Assembly: GCA_038238915.1 (NCBI GenBank)
Contig: JBBSFH010000003.1
Location: 1 to 64,000, forward strand
DNA length: 64,000 nt
Direction of reading: 5' to 3'
DNA from: JAVVHE01 sp038238915
GTDB lineage: Bacteria > Pseudomonadota > Alphaproteobacteria > Sphingomonadales > Sphingomonadaceae
In this document: positions 9,150-17,825 of the stretch, one piece after another
Numbering within the stretch: position 1 is the first letter of the stretch
How the letters are laid out: every line of letters begins with the position of its first letter
Program-made: the position numbers and the translations under genes
The notes under the pieces: model-generated
Databases searched by the model: none
Seen by the model: the letters and a program-made list of their open reading frames with translations, nothing else
Told to the model about the DNA's origin: nothing

Positions 9150-9171
9150 TCGAGGTGGGAGCGCACCTCGA
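9150..9171 (+). terminator. Hairpin between permease and FAD oxidoreductase genes
   Basis: A perfect 8-bp stem TCGAGGTG (9150-9157) with CACCTCGA (9164-9171), loop ggagcg, is followed by the AT-rich cattattatag. It lies 53 bases after the permease stop. It could terminate or attenuate transcription, or stabilise the upstream mRNA so that the downstream genes are expressed at a lower level. Confidence 0.45.
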
Positions 9172-9260
9172 CATTATTATAGACGGCGGCGTGGGTGGAG
9201 ACGAACCGTTTGGCCGAGCCCTACTACTCGAACTGCCGATGCGCATGGTGGGCGCAAGAC

Positions 9261-10628
9261 ATGGCGAATGATTTCCTTCAGGAACCCGCGCGCCGGATCG
9301 AGATCATCCATGAAACCGACGTGCTCGTTGTCGGCTCGGGCCCCGGCGGCCTGGCCGCGGCGCTGGCTTCGGCCCGCGCGGGCGTCCCGACGACGCTCGT
9401 CGAGCGTTACGGCTGTTTTGGCGGCAACATAACACAGGTCGGGGTCGAGGGGTTCGCCTGGTATCGCCACGCCGCGACCATCGACAGCGAAGGGATCGGC
9501 CGCGAGTTCGAGGATCGCGCCAAAGCGATGGGTGCCGCGCTGCCCGAACCGCAATCGATCAGCCACGCGCTCGACGCGGAAGCGTTCAAGCATGTGGCCG
9601 ACGTGCTGGTGGAGGAAGCCGGCGTGCGGCCGATGCTGCACCGGATGGTGGTCGCACCCATCATCGAGGGCGGCGCGATCCGGGGCGTCATCACCGAAAG
9701 CAAGGCGGGGCGCGAGGCCATCCTGGCGAAGCGCGTCGTCGATGCGAGCGGCGACGCCGATCTCGCTTTCCGGGGCGGCGCGCCGACGTTTCGCCATCCG
9801 GTCGAAGAGATGATGTCGGCCTCGGTCATGTTCTCGATGAGCGGCGTGAACAAGACGCGCTTCATCGATGCGGTCAAAGCCGATCCGCAGACCTATGCCG
9901 ACTGGGCCGGGAACGGTGAATGGGACATCACGACCGACGGCAAGGAGGATACGCTGTTCTCCCCGTTCCTGCGCAAACCCTTCAGAAAGGCGCTTGAGGC
10001 GGGAATACTGCCCAAGAACCTCGCAACGATTGCGGGGACGTGGGGGACGGTCTCGGACCAGGGCGATCTGACTTACCTCAACCTCGTCCACCTGACGCTC
10101 GACGGCACCGATCCCGACGCGCTGACCTATGGAGAGATGGAAGGACGCCGGCAGGCGATGCTGGCGATCGAGGCGCTGCGCCGCTTCATGCCGGGGTGCG
10201 AGGGTGCCAAGCTGCGCAATTTCGGCATGACGCTCGGCATCCGCGATACGCGCAAGATCGATGCGACCTATAACATGACCGGTGACGACGTGCGGGGAGA
10301 AGCGCGTTTCGAGGATTCGATCGGGATATTCCCCGAGTTCATCGACGGATACGGCCTGCTGATCCTGCCGACCACCGGCCGCTATTTTCAACTGCCGTAC
10401 CGCGCGCTGCTGCCAAAGGGGATCGACAATCTGATCGTCGCGGGGCGCACGATCGGTGGCGACAAGATTAGCCATGCGGCCGTGCGCAACATGATGTGCT
10501 GCGCGGTAGCGGGGCAGGGCGCGGGGACAGCAGCGGCAATCGCGGTCAAGACCGGCCGCGGGTTTCACGATGTCGATATCGGTCTCGTCCAGGCGGAACT
10601 GCGCCGTCAGGGCGCGCGCCTGCATTAG
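9261..10628 (+). CDS. FAD-dependent oxidoreductase (FAD_oxidored family)
   Basis: Flavoprotein of the PF12831 type, 455 residues from ATG 9261. The dinucleotide-binding motif VLVVGSGPGGLAAALASARAG lies near the N-terminus, followed by VERYGCFGGN, a hallmark of this family. A second FAD-contact region near the C-terminus is LIVAGRTIGGDKISH. Substrate is unknown; the position between two transporters behind a TBDR suggests oxidation of the imported compound. An in-frame GTG at 9195 would add 22 residues that do not resemble the family N-terminus, so the ATG is preferred although neither start has a strong ribosome binding site. The following MFS gene starts three bases after its stop. Confidence 0.75.
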   Translation: MANDFLQEPARRIEIIHETDVLVVGSGPGGLAAALASARAGVPTTLVERYGCFGGNITQVGVEGFAWYRHAATIDSEGIGREFEDRAKAMGAALPEPQSISHALDAEAFKHVADVLVEEAGVRPMLHRMVVAPIIEGGAIRGVITESKAGREAILAKRVVDASGDADLAFRGGAPTFRHPVEEMMSASVMFSMSGVNKTRFIDAVKADPQTYADWAGNGEWDITTDGKEDTLFSPFLRKPFRKALEAGILPKNLATIAGTWGTVSDQGDLTYLNLVHLTLDGTDPDALTYGEMEGRRQAMLAIEALRRFMPGCEGAKLRNFGMTLGIRDTRKIDATYNMTGDDVRGEARFEDSIGIFPEFIDGYGLLILPTTGRYFQLPYRALLPKGIDNLIVAGRTIGGDKISHAAVRNMMCCAVAGQGAGTAAAIAVKTGRGFHDVDIGLVQAELRRQGARLH

Positions 10629-10631
10629 GCG

Positions 10632-11921
10632 ATGGCGGGGCAGGGGATCGCGGAGACACGGATCAAATGGCTGGTGCTGTTGTTGGCGGCGCTGACAATC
10701 ATGGGCAGTTACTACACCTACGATTCGATCGCGCCGATTGCCGATCTGCTACGGCGGCAGCGCGGCTTCAGCCAGACGCAGGTAGGGCTATTGAACGCGG
10801 TCTTCAGCCTGCCCAACATCCCGCTGGCGATCGTGGGTGGCATCCTGATCGATCGGACCGGCGCGGCGAAAGCAGCGTTGGGGGCGGCTTTACTGTGCAC
10901 ATTGGGCGCAGTGCTGACGGCGGTCGGCGAGCCCTATGGGCTGATGGTTGGCGGGCGGCTGCTGTTCGGGCTAGGGAACGAAACGCTGTATATCGCGCTG
11001 CTGGTCGGCCTTGCGCAGTGGTTTCGCAGCGGCGGGGGCGCGCTGGCGATCGCGCTGTTCTTCTCGATGGCGCGTGTGGGTTCGTATGCGGCGGATACAT
11101 CGACAAGCTGGGCGGCGGAGATTTACGCACAGGGGTGGCAACCGCCGCTTTGGCTGGCCGCCGGGGTGACGGCGAGCGGCGTCGTCGCGGCGCTGGGCTA
11201 TTACGCGGTCGATCGGCGCTGGGCGCGGCTGCGCGGCATCGCTCCGGCGGGGGAGAGGTTCACGCTGGCGCAGCTGGGCGGCTTCGGCCGATCGTTCTGG
11301 TATTTGCTGGCGCTGAACATCCTGTTCGCGAGCGTGTTCTTCCCTTTCCGATCGACCTATTCGATCCAGTTCTTCCAGGACGTGAAGAAGATCAGCCTTG
11401 CCGACGCGGGGATCGCCAACAGCTGGGTGTTCGCCGCGGCGATTTTCGCAACCCCCATGTTTGGGCTGATCGCGGACCGGATCGGGCGGCGCGCGACGCT
11501 GCTCACGGTCGGCGCGGCGCTGATGCCGCTCACCTTTCTCGTTCTCGCCGCGACCGACTGGGGATTGTGGGTCTCGACGATGCTGATGGGGATCAGCTTC
11601 TCGGTCATCCCGGCGGTTATCTGGCCTTCGACCGCGCTGCTTGTGGACAAGCACCGGATCGGAACCGCGTTCGGCCTCATCAACATGCTCCAAAGCCTCG
11701 GGCTAGCGCTGTCCAACTATGCGGCGGGCGCGCTGAACGATGCGTTCGGCGCGGGGCCGATCAATCCGCACGGCTATGATGCGATGCTGGCCATGTTCGC
11801 GTGTCTGGGCGTGATCGCGTTCGCGGCGACCCTGGCTCTGTGGCTGCGCGAGCGAGGCCTGCCGGGGGGCGGTATCGAGGCACCGGCGGCGGGGGCCGAT
11901 CCAATGCTGGCGCGCGTCTAG
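10632..11921 (+). CDS. MFS transporter 1
   Basis: Major facilitator protein of 429 residues with about twelve membrane helices. The helix 2-3 loop carries the MFS A-motif variant GGILIDRTGAAKAA, and the second half has its counterpart FGLIADRIGRRATLL. It probably imports or exports the substrate or product of the adjacent flavoprotein. It ends tail to tail with soxG: the four bases ctag at 11918-11921 contain both stop codons, so no separate terminator lies between the two converging operons. Confidence 0.85.
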   Translation: MAGQGIAETRIKWLVLLLAALTIMGSYYTYDSIAPIADLLRRQRGFSQTQVGLLNAVFSLPNIPLAIVGGILIDRTGAAKAALGAALLCTLGAVLTAVGEPYGLMVGGRLLFGLGNETLYIALLVGLAQWFRSGGGALAIALFFSMARVGSYAADTSTSWAAEIYAQGWQPPLWLAAGVTASGVVAALGYYAVDRRWARLRGIAPAGERFTLAQLGGFGRSFWYLLALNILFASVFFPFRSTYSIQFFQDVKKISLADAGIANSWVFAAAIFATPMFGLIADRIGRRATLLTVGAALMPLTFLVLAATDWGLWVSTMLMGISFSVIPAVIWPSTALLVDKHRIGTAFGLINMLQSLGLALSNYAAGALNDAFGAGPINPHGYDAMLAMFACLGVIAFAATLALWLRERGLPGGGIEAPAAGADPMLARV

Positions 11922-12406
11922 CCCCGGAGGAGCGGCAGGGCTTCGTGCCAGAAGTCGATGAGAGCCTGCGCGTAACTGCTCGGCACATAGGCGGTGCAGG
12001 CGTCCGCGTTTTCGACGTGCAGTCGGACGTTCACATGTTCGATGATGGTGGCCGCCGTGCAGCCGGGGGCGAATTCAGGGCTTTCGGCATCGAACACGCC
12101 GCCCTCCATGAGCAGTGTGCGCCAGCCGGGGCCCGCGAGCCGCACGCGGACGATTCCGCCGCCGATGGGCGTTGCGGAACCGTCTTCGCCCAGAAGCTCT
12201 GCGAAGGGCGCGATGTCGCCCTCGGCGAGCCAGACAGCAGGCTCGAAGCGCATGAGGAGCGTCCCTTCCGCCTGCACGGATCGGCCCATCGGCGGCAGGG
12301 CCACGCCCGCCGCTGCAAACCGCGTGGCGACGGCGGCCGGATTGCTCCAGATCTCGATCGCGTGGAGCGGCGCACGCGGGAGCGGAGTGACCGACGTCTC
12401 AGTCAC
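11918..12406 (-). CDS. soxG: Sarcosine oxidase gamma subunit, copy 1
   Basis: Gamma subunit of heterotetrameric sarcosine oxidase, 162 residues; in known enzymes it packs against the alpha subunit and has a GcvT-like fold. Weakly conserved family features are RFEPAVWLAEG, the IEHVNVRLHVE strand near the C-terminus and the ALIDFWHEALPLL end. The start is GTG 12406, which overlaps the soxA stop by eight bases (GTGACTGA); a start further upstream would run 51 bases deep into soxA. Identification rests mainly on position as the last gene of soxB-D-A-G and on size. Confidence 0.75.
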   Translation of the reverse strand: MTETSVTPLPRAPLHAIEIWSNPAAVATRFAAAGVALPPMGRSVQAEGTLLMRFEPAVWLAEGDIAPFAELLGEDGSATPIGGGIVRVRLAGPGWRTLLMEGGVFDAESPEFAPGCTAATIIEHVNVRLHVENADACTAYVPSSYAQALIDFWHEALPLLRG

Positions 12407-15170
12407 GGTAACGGTCTCCGGCGGGATCGTAGAAATGCGGGGACACGACGCGCACACGCGTCGCCAGCCCGCGTGTCGGCGAGGTGGCGATCAACTCCTC
12501 GGCATGCCGGTACCGGCCGTCGGCAAGGTGCGCGAGCGCGATCGAGCCGCCATGGAGGATGTGGCGCGCCGAGGCGGTGACATGCCCCTCGGGCGGGCAG
12601 CCCTCGGCCGTGACCAGCATCGCGCCTTCCGGGATCGTGCCGGCGAGCGCTTCGAGGCCGACGAGTTCTCGGCGGCCACGGTCGCTGAGCGCGGGGCGGC
12701 CCAGACCCGACGCGCCGACGAAGCCGCCAGCCTTGTTCAGCATCTTCTCAAGCCCGAGGTCGTGCGGCGTAAGGCGGCCATCGACCTCGCCGCCGACGAC
12801 GATATGGCCCTTTTCGATCCGCAGCAGTTCCATCGCCTCTAGCCCGTAGGGGCAGCCATCCGCCGCCTCGACCGCTGCGGCGAGTGCGGTCCAGACAGGT
12901 GCGATGCGCGTGGCTTCGGCGTAAATCTCGAACGCCCGCTCCCCGCTGTAGCTGGCGGCGAGTAGCCAGACGGGGATGCCGCCGATCTCGCCCGGCTCGA
13001 TCGACATGTGGCGCGGCAGGGTTGTGCCAGCAAGCGCGGCGAGCGTTTCGCGCGCGCGCGGGCCGGCGAGCGCTATGCCGGCATAATGTTCCTGCACGTT
13101 GACCGCGGACACCCGGAGATCGGGGCGCAGGCAATTGCGCACATAGGAGATGTGCGCCGCCATCCGGTCCGCGCCGCCGGTCGAGCTGGTGAGGAGGTAG
13201 CGGTGTTCGGCGACGCGCCAGACGGTGCCATCATCGAAAACCATGCCGTCCTCGCGCAGCATGAACGTGTAGCGCCCGCGCCCGGCCGCGAGCTTGGAGA
13301 CGCTGGTGGCGCAGACAAGTTCGAGGAAAGCGGCGGCGTCGGGGCCCGTCACCTCGAATTTGGCGAGGGTGGAGACGTCGGCCATGCCGACGCCGGTGCG
13401 AACCGACCGCGCCTCGCGCAGCGATGCCTGCGCCAGCGTTTCGGTGCCGCGCGGATAGGCGCGCGGGCGGAACCAGTAGCCGAGCGGCTGCCAGATCGGG
13501 TTCAGTGCCGCGTGCGAATCGTGAAGTGCGATGCGGCGGACATGCGCGCCCGCATGACGCGCCGCCGGGCCACCCAGCAGGCCCATCGTGGCGGGCGTAA
13601 ACGGGGGGCGGAAGGTGGTCAGCCCCGCGTCCGGGATTGCCACGCGCCCCTTTTCGGCGAGGCGGGCGAGCGCCAGCATGTTGCTCGTCTTCCCCTGATC
13701 GGTCGCCATGCCGAGCGTGGTGTAGCGCTTCAGATGCTCGACCGAGCGGTAGCCTTCGGCCCAGGCGAGATCGATATCTGCCAGCGTCACATCGTTCTGG
13801 AAATCGACGAAGCTCTTCTTGGGATGACCAACAGGCGCGGAGACGGTCGAGGCGGGCGGGGACGCGGCCGCGCCGATCGTGACGCAGGCTTGGGGCGTCG
13901 CGCCGGGCGTGAATGCCTGCGCGCCCTCGTTCCAGTCGAGCTTGCCGCCCGCCTGCATGTGCAGATGCGCGGCGGGCACGAACCCGCCCGAAACCGCCAG
14001 CAGGTCGGCATTCCAGCTACGTTCCGCACCGTCGACGATCGCGCTTACGCGGCGGAGGTGATGGCGCGAGCCTTCGACCGAGGCCGGACGCGCGTTCCAG
14101 AAGACTGGGAAGCGTTCGGCCACGTCCGCCGGGCGGGGACGCGCATCGAGGACGGCAACGATCTCAGCGCCCGCTTCGGCGAGCGCTTGCGCCGTGCGGT
14201 AGGCATCATCGTTGTTGGTGGCGATGACCACCCGGCAGCCGGGGAGCACGCCGAAGCGGCGGACATAGGTGCGGACCGCCTGCGAGAGCATTACGCCGGG
14301 GCGATCGTTGTTGGTGAAGGCGATGGGCCGCTCGATCGCGCCGGCGGCGAGTACGACCTGAAGGGCGCGGACGTGCCACAGGCGCTGGGCGACGCAGTGC
14401 GTTGGAATCGCGCCCGGTTCGGCGAGTCGCTGGGTGAGGGAGAGGAAGTTGTGATCCCAATAGCCGGAAGCGGTGGTGCGGGTGAGGATGCGGGCACCGA
14501 GCGCGTGCAGACGGTCGACGGTCTCGCCGAGCCACGCTTGGGCCGGCAGATCGGCGTCGCGCACGAGGGACGCACCGAGCATCGCGTCCTGCTCGACCAG
14601 TATTACCCGGCGACCAGCCTCGGCGGCTTCGAGCGCGGCGGTGAGACCGGCGGGGCCGCCGCCGACCACCAGCACGTCGGTGAAGGCGGCGCGCTGGCTG
14701 AAGCGATCGGGATCGGGGAGCGTCGGCGCGGGGCCGAGACCGGCGGCGCGGCGGATGAACCATTCGTAGCGGAGCCAGCGCTTCGCCGGGCCGAAGAAGG
14801 TCTTGTAATAGAAGCCGGGCGGCAGCGCCTTCGAGAACAGGCCGATCGCCGCGCCGAAGTCGACGCCGAGGCTCGGCCAGCGGTTCTGGCTGCGTGCGAC
14901 CAGCCCTTCATAGACGAAAAGATCGGTGGCGCGGGTGTTGGGCTCGGTTCGGCCGCCTTCGCCGACGGTGACAAGCGCGTTCGGCTCCTCGACGCCCGCC
15001 GACAGGACGCCGCGCGGGCGGTGGTATTTGAAGCTGCGGCCGACGAGGCCGACGCCGTTGGCCAGCAGCGCGGCTGCCAGCGAATCGCCCGCGCGCGCGC
15101 GGTAGGCGACACCATCGAAGGTGAAGCCGAGCGTTTCGCCGCCCGGCGCAATCCGCGAGGGGCCGGTCAT
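12399..15170 (-). CDS. soxA: Sarcosine oxidase alpha subunit, copy 1
   Basis: Large subunit (923 residues) that binds NAD and the folate used to capture the methyl group. Order of domains: a ferredoxin-like N-terminal fold without cluster cysteines (FTFDGVAYRARAGDSLAAALLANG, split here by no gap, then GRSFKYHRPRG), a Rossmann domain starting DVLVVGGGPAGLTAALEAAEA, the junction FVDFQNDVTLADIDLAW and HLKRYTTLGMATDQGKTSN, and a C-terminal GcvT/GcvT_C aminomethyltransferase-like half ending near FYDPAGDRYRD. ATG 15170 overlaps the soxD stop (ATGA). A longer frame upstream has no family similarity and lies over soxD and soxB. Confidence 0.93.
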   Translation of the reverse strand: MTGPSRIAPGGETLGFTFDGVAYRARAGDSLAAALLANGVGLVGRSFKYHRPRGVLSAGVEEPNALVTVGEGGRTEPNTRATDLFVYEGLVARSQNRWPSLGVDFGAAIGLFSKALPPGFYYKTFFGPAKRWLRYEWFIRRAAGLGPAPTLPDPDRFSQRAAFTDVLVVGGGPAGLTAALEAAEAGRRVILVEQDAMLGASLVRDADLPAQAWLGETVDRLHALGARILTRTTASGYWDHNFLSLTQRLAEPGAIPTHCVAQRLWHVRALQVVLAAGAIERPIAFTNNDRPGVMLSQAVRTYVRRFGVLPGCRVVIATNNDDAYRTAQALAEAGAEIVAVLDARPRPADVAERFPVFWNARPASVEGSRHHLRRVSAIVDGAERSWNADLLAVSGGFVPAAHLHMQAGGKLDWNEGAQAFTPGATPQACVTIGAAASPPASTVSAPVGHPKKSFVDFQNDVTLADIDLAWAEGYRSVEHLKRYTTLGMATDQGKTSNMLALARLAEKGRVAIPDAGLTTFRPPFTPATMGLLGGPAARHAGAHVRRIALHDSHAALNPIWQPLGYWFRPRAYPRGTETLAQASLREARSVRTGVGMADVSTLAKFEVTGPDAAAFLELVCATSVSKLAAGRGRYTFMLREDGMVFDDGTVWRVAEHRYLLTSSTGGADRMAAHISYVRNCLRPDLRVSAVNVQEHYAGIALAGPRARETLAALAGTTLPRHMSIEPGEIGGIPVWLLAASYSGERAFEIYAEATRIAPVWTALAAAVEAADGCPYGLEAMELLRIEKGHIVVGGEVDGRLTPHDLGLEKMLNKAGGFVGASGLGRPALSDRGRRELVGLEALAGTIPEGAMLVTAEGCPPEGHVTASARHILHGGSIALAHLADGRYRHAEELIATSPTRGLATRVRVVSPHFYDPAGDRYRD

Positions 15171-15430
15171 GGCAGCGCCTCCGGTCCAACCGCGCGCACG
15201 GCTTCGATCGCATGGGTGACCCGGTGGCGCGTCAGTACCATCCACGCGCGGCAGCCGAAGCTGTGCCGCCAGATTTCCTCGTCCAGCCCCATCGGGTTGG
15301 CGCGCGTGAATAGCGCGCGCATAGCGACGCCGGTCGCGGCATCGGGCTGAACCACCGAATCGACCGTGCGCTCGTAAGTGAATTCGACTTGAGCGCGGGG
15401 GCCACAGTGGGGGCAGGGTATCAGATACAT
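15167..15430 (-). CDS. soxD: Sarcosine oxidase delta subunit, copy 1
   Basis: Small zinc-binding subunit of 87 residues. The expected ligands are all present: Cys6 and Cys9 in IPCPHCG and His56 and Cys60 in WRHSFGC. In known heterotetrameric sarcosine oxidases this subunit holds one structural zinc and contacts the alpha subunit. ATG 15430 lies two bases after the soxB stop, and the gene ends inside the soxA start (ATGA). The C-terminal tail (TRHRVTHAIEAV) matches the usual pattern in which methionine or alanine replaces other residues between subunits. Confidence 0.88.
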   Translation of the reverse strand: MYLIPCPHCGPRAQVEFTYERTVDSVVQPDAATGVAMRALFTRANPMGLDEEIWRHSFGCRAWMVLTRHRVTHAIEAVRAVGPEALP

Positions 15431-15432
15431 GG

Positions 15433-16689
15433 CTAGCGATGGTTCGGCTTGGGGCCGACGCCGTTTTCGTCGATCGTGGCACCCCGTTCGAACCGATCCA
15501 GACCGAACGGCGCGTTCAGAGCATGCGACGCGCCGGTTGCCAGCGTGTGCGCGAAGGTCCAGCCCGAAGCAGGAGTGGCCTTGAAGCCGCCGTAGCACCA
15601 GCCGCCGTTCAAATAGAGATTGTCGACCGGCGTCGGCCCGATGATCGGCGACCCGTCGAAGCTCATGTCGGTAACGCCTGACCAGGTACGCAGCATTCGC
15701 AATCGGGAGAGCGCGGGCATCAGCGCGATGGCCTGCGCGATCGCGCCCTCGATGATCGTCGGCTGGCCACGGCGCGCGTAGCTCGGCCAATTATCGGGAT
15801 CGCCGCCCATGACGATGCCGCCTTTGTCCGACTGGCTGATGTAACAGTGCAGCGACTGTGACATGACCACGCTCTGGACCATCGGCTTGACGCCCTCGGT
15901 TACGAGCGCCTGCAGCGTCTGCGATTCAATTGGCAGCTTCAGACCCGCAAGCCCGGCGACATGGCCGCTGTGGCCCGCGACGCAGATGCCCACGCGCCCC
16001 GCGCCGATGCGGCCGCGCGTGGTTTCGACGCCCGTCACCTTGCCGCCATTGCGCACGAAGCCCGTGACTTCGCACTTCTGGATGATGTCTATGCCGAGTT
16101 GGTCGGCGGCACGCGCATACCCCCACGCGACCGCATCGTGGCGCGCGGTGCCGCCGCGGCGCTGGATGAGCGCGCCCTCGATCGGAAAGCGCGCGGCGCG
16201 GGAAAGATTGAGCAGGGGCTCGATTTTCGCGATCTGGCCCGGCGTCAGCAGCTCGGCATCGATCCCGTCGCAGCGCATCGCGTCGCCGCGCTCGGCGAGT
16301 TTGACCATATCGCCATCGGAGTGGCCGAGCAGGATCGCGCCACGCGGCGAGAACATGACATTGTAGTTGAGTTCGTCGCTCAGATGCTCCCACATCTTCA
16401 GGCCGAACTCGAAGAAATTGTGGAGCGGGGCGAGGCGGTAGTTGGAGCGCACCAGCGTGGTGTTGCGCCCGGTGTTGCCGCCGCCGATCCAGCTTTTCTC
16501 CAGCACGGCGACATTGCGGATGCCGTGGACCTTGGCGAGATAATAAGCGGTCGCCAGCCCATGGCCGCCACCGCCGATGAGGACGACATCATAGTGCCCG
16601 CGCGCCTCGGCGTCGCGCCACGCAGGTTTCCAGTGGGATTGGCCGTTCAGCGCGCCGCGCAGCAGGCCGAGGGCGGAATAGCGGTTCAC
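15433..16689 (-). CDS. soxB: Sarcosine oxidase beta subunit, copy 1
   Basis: Catalytic flavoprotein subunit of 418 residues that oxidises the N-methyl amino acid. It has the DAO-family dinucleotide motif VVLIGGGGHGLATAYYLAK and the SoxB signature GGGNTGRNTT. His184 within RRGGTARHDAVAWG is at the position that covalently binds FMN in characterised enzymes. The C-terminal GGWCYGGFKATPASG loop is also typical. GTG 16689 overlaps the stop of the upstream flavoprotein (GTGA), matching the coupling style of this operon. Substrate could be sarcosine or another secondary N-methyl amine produced by the upstream Rieske oxygenase. Confidence 0.92.
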   Translation of the reverse strand: MNRYSALGLLRGALNGQSHWKPAWRDAEARGHYDVVLIGGGGHGLATAYYLAKVHGIRNVAVLEKSWIGGGNTGRNTTLVRSNYRLAPLHNFFEFGLKMWEHLSDELNYNVMFSPRGAILLGHSDGDMVKLAERGDAMRCDGIDAELLTPGQIAKIEPLLNLSRAARFPIEGALIQRRGGTARHDAVAWGYARAADQLGIDIIQKCEVTGFVRNGGKVTGVETTRGRIGAGRVGICVAGHSGHVAGLAGLKLPIESQTLQALVTEGVKPMVQSVVMSQSLHCYISQSDKGGIVMGGDPDNWPSYARRGQPTIIEGAIAQAIALMPALSRLRMLRTWSGVTDMSFDGSPIIGPTPVDNLYLNGGWCYGGFKATPASGWTFAHTLATGASHALNAPFGLDRFERGATIDENGVGPKPNHR

Positions 16690-17825
16690 GAAACGGCGAG
16701 CCAGCCTCGCTTTTCGCGCCAGTCCGTCTCGATCCCGTCGAAGCGCGACAGGCTGAGCTTGGCGATGTCGGTGAAGGTGCAATGGCCTTCGAGTACAAGA
16801 TCGCGCACCGCGTGGCCCGAGGCGGGCGAGAGGCCGAAGCCGACGCCCGACATGGTGGCGACGACGACATTTTCAGGATCGCGCATCCGATCGAGGATCG
16901 GGCGGCCATCGGGCGTGTTCTCGATCACGCCCGCCCAGCTGCGAATCACCGACAGATGCGCCGCCCTGGGGAACAGCTCGGCGACACGGCGTGCAAGATT
17001 GCGCGTCAGCGGCGAGGTTGGGCGCGCGGCGGGGCCGGTCTCGCCAACCTCGATCCACTCGTGCGGGCCGCCGCCATAAGCAAGGTTGCCGCGCATCGTC
17101 TGGCGTCCGTAAAGGCCGTTTCCGTCGACTCCGCCCAAGGCCATCATCGGTGCGGGCTCGGTCACGATCATCTCCGCGCGAGCCGACGCCAGCGGCACAT
17201 CGACACCAAGCCTGGCCATAAGGCCGCCGATCTGCGGCCCCGCCGCGACAACCACGGCATCGCACGCATGCCGTCCGCTCGCACTTTCAACCGCGACGAC
17301 CTTGCCGCCCTCTGTGTCGAACCCGGTCGCAGGGCTGTGTTGGACGATACGGCCGCCCAGATCCTGCAGCGCCCAGCCATAGGCCTGCACCGTGCGCTGC
17401 GGATTGGCATGGCCACCAAAGCGGTAATGCATGCCGCCCAGGCAATTGTCGCCCGCCAGCGGCACGGCAGCCTGCGCCTGCCCGGCATCGAGAAGGTCCA
17501 CGCGGTGGCCCATCTCGTTGTTCATGCGGGCGATGTAGTGATACTGGTTCAGCTGGCGCTCGGTCACCGCGATGACCATGCGCTCCTTCTGATATTCGGT
17601 CGGATAGCCGAGCAGGCTATCCATCTGCGGCCACAGCCGTTGTTCTTCCTCGAACAACGGGCTTTGATAGTGCGAAGCGCCGCCGCCATTGCGGCCCGAG
17701 GCTTCCCAGCCGATCACACCCTTGTCCAGCACGGTCACCGACACGCCTGAACGCGCCAGCCACCACGCGGCGCTGAGGCCGGTGACGCCGCCGCCGATGA
17801 CGACAACCTTCATGCCCGCGCTCAC
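16686..17825 (-). CDS. FAD-dependent amine oxidase, opine-oxidase B / HcnC-like
   Basis: DAO-family flavoprotein of 379 residues, similar in plan to the catalytic beta subunits of opine oxidase, hydrogen cyanide synthase (HcnC) and dye-linked proline dehydrogenase. It has VVVIGGGVTGLSAAWWLARSG, WEASGRNGGG, and the C-terminal RSWAGVIENTPDGRPIL segment. It overlaps the stop of the putative A subunit by four bases from GTG 17825; ATG 17813 is an alternative start directly before the Rossmann strand. The pair with the preceding gene implies one heteromeric oxidase. The N-methyl or N-alkyl amino acid it attacks is unknown. Confidence 0.85.
   Translation of the reverse strand: MSAGMKVVVIGGGVTGLSAAWWLARSGVSVTVLDKGVIGWEASGRNGGGASHYQSPLFEEEQRLWPQMDSLLGYPTEYQKERMVIAVTERQLNQYHYIARMNNEMGHRVDLLDAGQAQAAVPLAGDNCLGGMHYRFGGHANPQRTVQAYGWALQDLGGRIVQHSPATGFDTEGGKVVAVESASGRHACDAVVVAAGPQIGGLMARLGVDVPLASARAEMIVTEPAPMMALGGVDGNGLYGRQTMRGNLAYGGGPHEWIEVGETGPAARPTSPLTRNLARRVAELFPRAAHLSVIRSWAGVIENTPDGRPILDRMRDPENVVVATMSGVGFGLSPASGHAVRDLVLEGHCTFTDIAKLSLSRFDGIETDWREKRGWLAVS

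Noticed and set aside
9177..10625. A 482-codon minus-strand open frame opposite the FAD oxidoreductase
   Set aside because: Contains only Arg/Asp/His-rich sequence with no domain; the + strand protein has a clear FAD-binding motif.
13008..15350. A 780-codon + strand open frame opposite soxA copy 1
   Set aside because: The minus-strand gene has all SoxA motifs; the + frame is a low-complexity Arg/Gly/Ala/Glu protein with no fold, produced by high G+C third positions.
15171..15482. N-terminal extension of soxA copy 1
   Set aside because: The extra ~100 residues are Arg/Pro-rich, overlap soxD and the end of soxB, and the ATGA overlap at 15170 gives the conserved N-terminus.
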